Below the pieces are notes generated by a model. That model searched no databases and was not told the DNA's origin. It worked only from the letters and a program-made list of their open reading frames with translations. Source: Rodentolepis nana (lineage: Eukaryota; Platyhelminthes; Cestoda; Cyclophyllidea; Hymenolepididae). From it: 16,912 bases of DNA. Position numbers and translations under genes: made by a program. Location: positions 1 to 16,912 of the forward strand of contig UZAE01012391.1 of assembly GCA_900617975.1 (NCBI GenBank). Direction: 5' to 3'. This document shows positions 1 through 10,100 of this stretch, one piece after another; within the stretch, counting starts at the first letter, position 1; each line of letters opens with the position of its first letter.

Positions 1-247
1 CACAGAGAGGAAGGAACATCAAATTGAAAAAAAATCGAGATGGGGGGGGGGAACAGAACAGTTTTTCAAAGATGTAAGAGACAGACACAAAGGCGAGGTG
101 AGTACTGTGGAAGGGGTCGAATTTGACATACAGTGGGGTGGTGGTAGTTTGAAGTCAGAAGTCATCTGCCAGTTAAAAGGCATTTTCGCCGTATGAGTAA
201 ACGTTGCCCATTGTGCACCACGTGGAGGTAAGTCTATCGCACACCCC
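1..247 (-). repeat. SINE-like repeat, copy 1 (cut by window edge)
   Basis: This copy matches 10865-11114 and 12401-12671 closely by eye. Shared blocks include the run around CACAGAGAGG, a G10 tract at 42-51, GACAGACACAAAGG, CATACAGTGGGGTG, AACGTTGCCCA and TAAGTCTATCGCACACCCC at the right end. It lacks about 11-14 bases present after ACAAAGG in the other copies. The outer left part found in copies 2 and 3 lies before the window. I assign the minus strand because the A-rich end of the element then falls at its 3' side. Confidence 0.82.
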
Positions 248-1573
248 ATCTTTGAAATATAAAAGAGGATTTGTAGTGCTAAGACTGCCCAGTCTAGTCA
301 ACCAACCAGACAATGACCTGGAGACCTAGTGGACAAGAAAGAGGTCAGTAAACCAGACGATGTTTCCTGAAATTAGATCTGGAATTAAACAAGTTGAAGG
401 AAATATGAACCGAAAAATATCAAATGATATCCTCACTTTATCCTCAAAATCTTTCTATTTTAAACTTCTCTGCCATCTGATTTCGATTCATTTCCCGATA
501 TAGTAAAAAAATAAATTGTTTTGCCAAGTCAATATGGATGTTGCAAAAAAGGCCTAAATTATTTGATCGAAATTTAAGTTCATACTTAATTGTGCATGCA
601 AATTCATTAAATTAAAGTTTTTTATTTCAACCCCTCTTATTGGGTGAATCTCAATTTTATTGTGGGTAGCATTTCAAGTGAAGTGCAAAATGTTTAAATT
701 TCACAAAAAACATATATATGAATTGGCTCTAAGAACATACACTATTCGGAGAGAAGTTCTCTTGGAATTATTTATGCGAATATACTTCGTGCATTTAATA
801 TAATTTTCAGTGTGTTCTCTCTCTCTCTCTCACACACAGACACACACACACACACACACAATTTCATTTCGTACATAAGTTTATTCAAGAATTAGTAGAA
901 AAAATAAATGTCATTGCTTTAATTATGTGGGAAAGAAATTGAAGGATTGCATTTCAATCTGACGCACCGGTTAGCATCCAGTTAGACCTAATTTTGACCC
1001 ATCATGCCTAGATATATTACGAGAGCAGTTTTTGCGCTAATGTAAATATCCACATGCATTATTGATGCTTTAGAGGTCGATTTTTATGAATATTTTTGAA
1101 TATATTAATAAATCAATCTTTTGAGATCACGGTTTATTAATGTTAGCCTGCCATTTTTTCTATACAATAACTCTAATAGTATAAAAATATGCTCAAAAGG
1201 TGTGGACTGTAAATTAATAAGTAATGAATGCTACTTGTAAATGTTTAAATAGTATAGAACTAACGGAGCTTAAAACTGATTGAAAATGAGTTCAGAAAAG
1301 TAGCAATTACTTCAGTATTAGGAGCAGGTTGCTAACATAACGTATGAGTTTCAATATAGATTGGCTGCGTTCGATTTTACTAGAGAACCCAGGTATGTTC
1401 TCATTTCATGTCGGCTTTATTCTCATAATCTCCCTTTACAGTTGGGAGTCTAAGAAGACTTCCAGAAAACCTCAACTTATGAACGCAATCATTTTCAAAG
1501 ATATTGAATAAATTCACACACCCTCTTCCACTCATTCTGTGGCAAAACTGACTTTGAATAACTTTATGCTTAG
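248..1573 (+). other. Upstream non-coding or intronic DNA
   Basis: This A+T-rich stretch contains a CT/CA microsatellite at 816-860. A possible 33-nt exon at 1360-1392 (LAAFDFTREP, before GTATGT) could join the exon at 1581 in phase, but only with the weaker TGAG acceptor. A 57-codon open stretch (330-500) lacks a donor. No promoter element can be defended. Confidence 0.4.
816..860. repeat. Compound CT/CA microsatellite
   Basis: A TC tract (816-830) passes directly into a CA tract (831-860) interrupted by one CAGA. Confidence 0.95.
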
Positions 1574-1878
1574 TTTTGAGCCACATGTATCACTTCGGAC
1601 AGTGGAACAAGACAGCCACAATTCTGGATCCTCGCCTGCCCACAGGTCTCTGTAATCCCGGCGAATTTACTGGCAAAGACAACTCCATTTTCTGCGTGAC
1701 TCCAGCCGAATGGCATCACTCAGACATCACCTATGGAGGCGAAACTGCAGGTGCAGCAGGAACGACAGCCAAAGCCAGAATCGTCGCTTGTCTCCAGAGG
1801 TTCACCCAGCGAAGTGCTCAAACTGGCAAAGAACTCCATCGAAGTACATATGTCCAACATACTAAGATTGCTCGATGG
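1574..1878 (+). CDS. 5'-most recognised coding exon
   Basis: The frame is open from 1558 and reads through a clearly richer G+C, coding-like stretch to a strong donor (TGG then GTGAGT at 1879). The protein includes HFGQWN, LDPRLPTGLC and FCVTPAEWHH, which I do not recognise from any family. The start is uncertain. An acceptor-like TTAG ends at 1573, a weaker TGAG ends at 1580, and the first in-frame ATG is at 1585 with a poor initiation context (C at -3). An in-frame TGA at 1555-1557 bars extension further upstream. The exon ends on a codon boundary and joins the exon at 2347 in phase 0. It is either an internal exon of a longer gene or the first coding exon. No signal peptide or membrane segment is visible. 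Confidence 0.7.
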
Positions 1879-4137
1879 GTGAGTTCACATAACCAAGATA
1901 ATTATGAAGTTTGAATAAAATTGGCTATTTTGTCATATTTCCACGGTTAATTTTAATTTATTGATTTATTGTTTAAGCTACAAGGTTACTTGCATGGGAA
2001 CTTATTCTAGTTGGACAGCAAAATATTGAACTTGAGATAAAAGAGTCACTTGATGCAAATTTTCTGACGTTTAAGGAAAAAAATTGCCGGATTTTTAATC
2101 CAAGTCAGTTTGTTTTTCTGTTTCAAAGATGCATGTAAACTCCAAAATAGCCAATACTCTGCCATTGCAAAATAAACAAATATATAATTACTCATACTTC
2201 AGTATCTTTATTCTTGTTTTACTGAATGTGAAAAATAATGCTAGCTTTCTAAAATTTGCCAATCGATATGAACTAAGATAAGTAACATTTGGAAATTGAT
2301 AGCTTGTTTATTAAATTTTTCTTCATTTTAAACAATCATTTTTTAGAGGAGTTCGGAGAAACGAGAAGACGCAGCATCTGGTCCAGGTGCAGCTCCATTG
2401 GACGATCATATGTCAGGCCAGTCAGATGCCCTTTCTTCACCGGAAAATATGCTTAGGACGTAGGTTTCCCCACTCCCCACCTCTAATTTTCTCCTTAATG
2501 CGCACGCACGCACACACACACACATGGTCTCTCATTGCTGATGGTCGTTCTTCCTATTAGCGGTGGAAGAAAAAGGTATAGTTCGCACATTAAGCTCTTA
2601 GTTAGCTGCAATGCTTAAGTGGGCTATTAGTTATTCCGATGATTAATAGATACCACTCGGCGACAATTTACAATTTTTGTAGCTCAAGAGGTCGTACACA
2701 CTGATCGCTCTTATTTTTTGCCTTTGGACAAATTGAATCAGAATTCAAAGAAACTTTACACGTCTTTTTTCCGTTACTGGTTGTGGTATTGAAACACCAT
2801 GAGTTCACTTCACTTTTAATTCTATTAATGCTTTAATCGGAGCGTTCACCTTTTTTTACACTCAGGAGAGCTCACTAACATTCTTTTATTTGAAAAATCC
2901 ATTCGCACAAAGTACATTCGCAAGAGGTACAATGTTTCCTATTTATTATTTCAGATGAGAGATGATGGACAAGTTGGGGGATGAGAGGGGGGTGTCTTAT
3001 TCTTGAAACAAATAGTTATAATTCAAGTTAGGACCAAATGTCCTTAAAGCCGCATTCAATTAGATTTTGAATTTAGTTGGATGGAATTGGACGTACTGTG
3101 TGAGTGAAGTTTGTAATGACTTTTCGTCCCCATGATCGACGAATTTCATTCATTCACACCTTACTTCATTTGAAATTATTCTGGTTGCAGTAGAAAGTGT
3201 ACATTAGAGCTCTCTAAGTCTAAAAGTTCTGTACTGAGGTCATTCTGTCAAAATATTCAAGAAATCGAAGCTATGCATGACATGACTCTCTCAATAGAAA
3301 TTAATAGAGTTCACTTAAGAGGAAATCGATGTCAGGCTGATCGATTGTTATTCCAGTCTATTAAAGAAGGACTTCCTACCACTCACTGTGAGTATATAGG
3401 TAGGGCCGTTGAGCCGTTCTGATCAAAACTTCATATTCCATCATTTCTTATTGTCGAAATTCACCTATTGGCTATTCAAGTATTTGTATATATGCCAGTT
3501 ATCGAACCTGAAATCTCTAAGTTAAAAGATGTATGCGTTAAACGTAGCAGCCCTGAGGCACTCGACGAAATTGTATTAAAAGATTTTTCGAACATTTTTT
3601 TCCCAGTGTTTTATTGATATCATACATTTTCGATTTTCAGTACCGACATGTCCTCGTGCATTACTTGAATTAATTCTTCAAGTTTAAATGCCTCCTATAA
3701 ATCAGTTGACAATCGGTTTGTCGACTCGAATTTATTACAAAAATTGATCTTAAGGGGATCTGTGCGAATAATAGGCAGGCATTTTCAAATTTTAGGTTGG
3801 TTAGAGGGATCTGTCTAGTCGTTCGCCCACGTATTTAAATGGAGGTTTTAAGCTTACTCAAAGAACAATAGATTGTTACTATCTTTAAAATAATTCCAAA
3901 ATTCAAATAACAGTGTGGTGATGGCAGAAAATTTTCCTAAAATTCACATCAATTTGACTATTTTTATAATTTTATTATACAGTGGAATTTTTGACTAGTT
4001 TTCTACTTTTATTAATTCATTTAAATGAATCGAAATGTTTTAAAATGTACTTTATAGCTACAATAGGGGATAGACAGTAACCGCTTTCAAATAGAATGAA
4101 CAAGTAAATCACTAAATGCTCAAATATTGTCGAAGAG

Positions 4138-4174
<37 letters not shown>

Positions 4175-7100
4175 TCAAAACCGATCAAAAGTTTTGAATT
4201 TAATCGCTATTCAGCCAAAAGTACTAGGAGCGAAATGTCTTGTCATTCGTGACCGGTAACTTTGCCTCATTTTTTGTTTGTTTACTTTCACCGGGTTTGG
4301 AATTGCTTGTGCCTTCAATTACAAGGCGCTCTTCAGCTTACTAAGGAAGTAAATGCTCCTTATAGTTTATTTCAACTCTTCTTCTTCTTAATGATTTTAG
4401 CTTAGTTCATTCAAGATGCATTTCTATTATGTCCCATTTAGATCTTGCAAGAAATCTCACAATATCCTTGATTATTCAACCAGATTAATAAAAATCATCT
4501 CAAGAATTTATTAAATAATTTTTTTCAATAATCATTGCTCAAAAATACTTCTTTCTTTCCCCAAACACGTATTCTTTGGGGCTACCATTTTAGGTCACAA
4601 TAATCACTTGATCGGTTTTCCATCAATTTATTTATTTTTCTTTCAGCTTTTGAATCGATTTGATGGGAAGTTAAAGAGGTTTCATGATTTTTTTTGAGTA
4701 AGTGCATTCACAGATATTAACAAAATCGTTTTAGCTGAGAATTAATTGTTTTTCGCTCTTATTATGCTCAAATTGGGATCAATCTGTTTTGAAATAAGAA
4801 ATGCACCCATTAGTCAGTTTCATTATCATTAACTCAAAAAATATGTCAAGATAGCTAATAGAATTTGGATTTTCACTAATTTTCAGTTAATTATATCTTT
4901 TGAAACTACAGCATAGAACCTGTTTTCCGGAGGTTTGCTTAAAATTCTGATTATTCATTACCTTTGTGCTCTTAAATGTCAAATTTTTTTGTATATTAGT
5001 GGCCCGCTAAATTTCCACTTTCTTGAGCATTTTTATGCATGAATCTTGATGGAACGAGGCATTACGCATCAAATAAATTGGCAAATGTGAAATATTCCTT
5101 TTCAGCTTCAAAAGCCATGTTCTCATCTCATGCTTATTTTAATTAGAAGTATGCTTTAAAGGATTTATATAACGCACTGGATAATAATTTGTCTATTTCT
5201 TCATCTATAATGAAAATATTCAAGCTGGTAATAACTTTCTTTGATTCGCAACGGTTTCATCTCGATCACCTTGGAATGGGTGGTTAAAATTATAATAAGT
5301 CTGAGGTTTTATTTTAAGTAAAATTGTACAACAATTTAAGATATACTTAATTCCCAAAGGGTAGACCTGAATGTAACATTATTGTATTTAATAAGCGGAT
5401 ATGTAGGAACAATGACACTTTTTCATGAATTTTATTTATTAGTCGCAAACGTTTCAAAATGGTCAATTCAATTTTGTCTTTGAATATTGCACGTATATTT
5501 CAAATAGTAAATTAAGAGACTGTGAATTTTCACGCATTTTGGTCATTCGGAAAGATTTAGTTTGCTGCCTTAAAATTTCATATATATATTTATGAAGTAT
5601 TTGATAGCAAAGCGAAATAAAGTTATTGTCACTTCTTTGGCGATAAGCTGAGGAGGGGAGGAGATACATAAAAGGAGTAGTCCTTGGCAATAAAGTTGCG
5701 TAATTATTTCTAAATTTAACTAGCTCGCAATGTACTTCACGAAATTAGATATTCCGGAATCCATTAGGACCCTACAAAGGGTCTAATTCTGTTGCACTTA
5801 TAGGCTTGAGACAAAATTACTACGTGGATATCGTCTACTGATGATAGTTGCGGTGGGGATTCTTAAAATATTTGGAATTTAAGTGCATAGAAGAACAACC
5901 CGGATCAACTTTTACCATGGAATCAGGTGTACTGCAAGCGAAATGGCCAGCATACATATCTGTTGCGTCTTAGGTAATGGGTTAGAGATCTTTTGTTTTA
6001 ATCAATAAGCTCGAAATGTTGTTCATACCATTACTCGCTTAATGCGACTACTAGCACTTACTAACTTGAGTTCGGTTGAGAGGAGATATTTTGTAGTCAT
6101 TTTTATGAGTTGATCTGAATAATTCAGACTCTGATTTCACAGACGTGTGTGCTAATCACAGATGGAAATAAAATTTCGTTTTTTTTGTCTTGAGCGCAAA
6201 CCGATTAGCCACTGTGTAGCTACGAGGACAGAAGAGATTTCATTGCCAACTTCTATGCTCTGAAATAGCAAAATCAACGCTTTTAGGTTCTTCAATAGAC
6301 TGAAAGTGATGAAAGGATATTGGTGATTACAAAGTCAAGTATGATTGTAAGCCTCTGCTTGCCCTTTCGCCTTGCTCATGAACGTAAGTGGATACGAGAT
6401 ATGACGTGCCATTAAACTCAGAATGTCTGAAACGATTCCACATTCAGAAGTCCAGGGATCAAGCAGTGTTGATTGAGTTTTGGAACATTTTGATATTGCG
6501 AAGTGGGTTTATATCCATTTTGAGAAAGTGGGAGCTTGCTGAAACCACAGTATATAAGAATAATGACAACCTGACCTCATTATATATTTATGCCTGCCAC
6601 TCATCCCCATTTCATTTCCTCCCGGAAATTTATAGTTTTATTTAATGAAAAAAATTATAGTTGACAACGCTGAAAGCAAAAACACAAATAATTCTTTTCA
6701 GTTTATAGAAAGTACCGCTCTCGAATATCTCAAGGTGTGGTAATGCAATAATGAAGCTTGTAGGATAGTTAGATTATGTTAAAAGAATTTCTCAACCAGA
6801 AATATTGAATGGGATAAAATTACTTTTCTTGATAATCTACTTTGTGTGTGTGCGTGTACGTGTGCAATCTTTCATCATTTACACTTATTTAATTATTATA
6901 TTTATTATATAATATTGCTTACTATTGGGATAAAATAATCAACAATGGCCCATTTTGCCACAACTTCACGTTCCCAATAGAATGGGCAATTGCATTGCCG
7001 TTTATCCACTTAGGGAATCTCCGAAGTAATGCATCAGTCAGTTATAAGCAGAGGCAGAATTTTTGACCCAAATTTGCCGTAAAATTTAAAGCTGAATGAG

Positions 7101-10100
7101 CAAGTTTAACTTAAAATTTTATACTTGATGGGATTGAGGCCGGCTTTTCTACTTTAAGCAAATCGGGTTAGAATTCATTGAAGTTTAAGCTCTTTGAAAA
7201 TATTTTACAAACTACCGCTGCCACGGTAATGTTATTGGAAGAAGGAAGTTACCGATTATTTATTTTCAATAGAGTAAATTAAACTATTTCCCAATAATTA
7301 AAACATTTATACCCACGATTATTTTAGAAATTTCGAATACATCTGCAATATTCACTACTTTCTAAATTTTGGGATAAGTTAATTCAGATTAAAGGTATTT
7401 ACTCTGTCTTGTATTTTTGTGCCTTCAAGTCAAATATCGAGCAGGATTCAATTTGCGTTAATAATTCCAAAGTTCACTGAGGTGAAAGATTTCTTAGAAT
7501 TCACTGTGATGAAGCAAAAATCATATTGGAACCTCCTTTAAAACGGATATTGAAATCTAACGGCCTTCTCCTGACAAATTTTAGCCAATACGGAGGGTTT
7601 TTCTATTCACTGAATGAATACCAATTACTATTGCTCCCGGTACTTCCACATCGTCCACAGAGACGTGTTTTATAACGACAAAAGTTCTTTTGCTTATTTC
7701 ATTGAACCTAAAAGCGGTTCTCCTGCATGTAAAAGCCTGAATGTGTAGGGGCTCAAGTCTAAACTGTTATACAATGGAAATGAGAGGTCAATTTGTCTTC
7801 TTTCTATTATGCGACTGGCTGAGATGGATGGTTTATCCTAAACACTTAATAATGTGCATTTTTTTCTTTATAAGTGTAAAGCAAATCCTCAAGGGGTAAA
7901 GGAAGTATGTTTTTTGATAAATGCAAAAACGGTAGTTCATTATTTCCTAAGTCAAAACCGCTTTATACAATTCGTCTGAAGTTGTAAATAGCCGTCATTC
8001 TAGGCAGAGAGAAAACTAAACCATATTGTTGCCCACCACCAATTTATTCTTAAAATCACAATTTTTAACGACCTACTTTTTGTTAAGCTTTAGCTTCGCC
8101 TATAGGGAGAATTCGGTAGAATTTGCGAGTGCATTCGGCTGAATTTTATCCTTTGATTTTCGATCCAGGGCCGGGTTTTAATTAATTAACATTGAAAATG
8201 AAATGGCTATAGGCTACAATAAAAAAATCATCTGAACGTTTGTTAAGTAGATTAGATATTAAAGACAAGAGATTCAAAATTACGACCTCACCTTATCTCA
8301 ATTAATCCCACACTCTAGTGGGTGATTTTAAGACATAAGAGTAGAAGGGGACGGCGCCGTAGTGTGTAGCATTCACAGGTGTGGAGTCAATGTGTTGCGT
8401 TTGCGCAGACAGCTGTAATTTTTTAGCCGATGCAATCGATAGGAGTCAATATCTAGGCGAACATTCGGATGAATCATTCCTGCACTCGCAATTGGTTTGT
8501 GCGAGGCCAAGGGCACCCCCCGTACATTCTCTCGTAAGATTTCACTAATTTAGCAGCCTTTAAAATGTCAGTCACCTTAACCTGCCCTTTTAATAATTAG
8601 CTCCAAACTGTAAGTACCTGGTGTACCTTCGAAACAGAAGCTCTGTGACGTTAGAATTTCTTGTCTAATGCCAATATTTAGGGTCGGTTTTGCTTCCAGA
8701 AGCCTACAGTATATAAATTGTTTTTTTGCAAATATAGAGCTTGAGGTTTTATGAAAAATGAATGCCAGTTGAGGTGTAACTTTCTATTGAAACTTCTAAT
8801 TATGCCAAGTTTTTGACAGACATTTCAGTTTGTAATTAACGTTTTCGAGCACAACTATAATGATGGAACGTTTCAGAATTAGGTATTTGATTAATTATTT
8901 GCCATTTACAATTGCTTCTCTCATCTAAACGTCTTATTCCATACTTTCCTACATTCAGACGCCCAAAAACCAGGTGATGCGAGGAAATGAACAATCCCAT
9001 TAGAGTTTACTCAGGGTAAACTGCTACGCTAATAGTGGCTGGGTTTCCCCTTCAACCTTATAATAATTAAAAGAAGATATAATCGATTAAAGCGGACGTA
9101 CTCAACCATTTATCAGATCAACGGGTCACAAAGTTCTGAGTATTGAATGATGCATTGTATGATGATGAAACACGGGGTCCTGAAATCAAATAAAGCGAGA
9201 CTCAAAAAGTTCAACTTCATTGGAAATGTCTATTTAACCATCTTGAATGATTTAGAGTGCCATTTAGAATGTTTAGAATGGTCAATTGCTGCTCTATGAC
9301 TGTAATTTGCCATCTTTATTTTTCAATATTGACATGGGTTATAAATAGCAAGCTCACATCATCGCCAAACATTGATATGCTCATATTTGATAATTCCATA
9401 TTTTAGTAAGCTTTACGAAAAAAATTGTTTCTCATATCATCACGTATACTTATGTAGAGGACTTCAGGCGGTAAACATTGTACCTCCCCCCCCCCCCCCC
9501 CCCCCACCTCCCTTATGTTTTTCCAAGCCAAATCTTCTATTTGAAATTCGCGAAAATGATAAGTTGGGTGGGGGGTGCACTTTTTAGCTCAAATTCTACC
9601 AAAATCTCTTGCCACCTATTTGGTGAAATTAAGAATACTTTGCCTTTCTCCCATTTCTCATTCGACTTTATTTCAAATTCATCTCAACCCCCTTTTCTTT
9701 AACCAATTGTTGCCCCTTCTCCAATTGTAAAATTGTTATGAAAAAATCCACTCACGTGCTTCTCAGTTAAAAGTAGAAGTTTCTGAAAAAAGACAAGCTC
9801 ATTACTGTAAATTTTCAGATCTTAATCAACTAGTTCAAAAGCACATTCCAATCAACTCATAAGCGCCCCCCTCCCCCCCAAAACCCACTAAAAGTCTTCT
9901 GAAATCAGCTGTATTTAAATAGCTACTGCAAAAAATGGGGAATATTAAGATAAGGCCAAAAAATGAATTGGATTTTGGCGTTAAAGCACAGTTTTGCTTG
10001 CTTCTTTCTCAGTGAAACTCAAATGGTGAAATTGTAAGTAATAGTATATCTACTCGGCCGATCCAAGAATTGAACGATATCTATGGTGTAGGTAGAAAAT

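Larger units (their letters stand above)
2460..3190 (+). other. Intron, 731 nt, with CA repeat
   Basis: The interval begins at GTAGGT and ends at GGTTGCAG. It holds a CA-type microsatellite at about 2501-2524 and the possible microexon at 2561-2575. A 50-codon open stretch around 2642-2790 has no convincing donor and is probably chance. Confidence 0.5.
3573..10012 (+). other. Long intronic interval, probably containing an unidentified exon
   Basis: This A+T-rich region of about 6.4 kb has no long coding frame. If 3499-3572 ends in phase 0 and 10013-10033 or 11603 needs two leftover bases, at least one exon entering in phase 0 and leaving two bases must lie here. Candidates of that type are 4215-4255 (PKVLGAKCLVIRD, donor GTAACT) and 4647-4678 (LLNRFDGKLK, excellent acceptor, weak donor GTTTCA). 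Others of different phase are 6299-6383 (acceptor TTCTTCAATAG, donor GTAAGT) and 6702-6734 (FIESTALEYLK). None can be preferred on sequence alone. The interval also contains AT, GT and poly-C tracts, listed separately. Confidence 0.45.

Noticed and set aside
110..130. Sequence in repeat copy 1 resembling a Pol III B box (GGTCGAATTTG)
   Set aside because: The match is imperfect and is not conserved in copies 2 and 3 at the key positions; no paired A box was found.
330..500. 57-codon plus-strand open stretch upstream of the gene
   Set aside because: Several such stretches are expected by chance in DNA of this composition, and no donor follows it.
1401..1586. Minus-strand 61-codon frame at the edge of the first exon
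   Set aside because: No motif or splice support; mostly non-coding upstream sequence.
5463..5690. Minus-strand 75-codon frame
   Set aside because: Ordinary A+T-rich chance frame; no motif, no neighbours in phase.
6388..6645. 85-codon open frame in the long intronic interval
   Set aside because: It starts directly after an ideal donor (GTAAGT at 6384) and has no paired splice sites or recognised motif. A decayed transposon fragment cannot be excluded.
9372..9702. Two plus-strand frames with poly-proline
   Set aside because: Generated by the C20 homopolymer; flanking codons are A+T-biased with no domain content.
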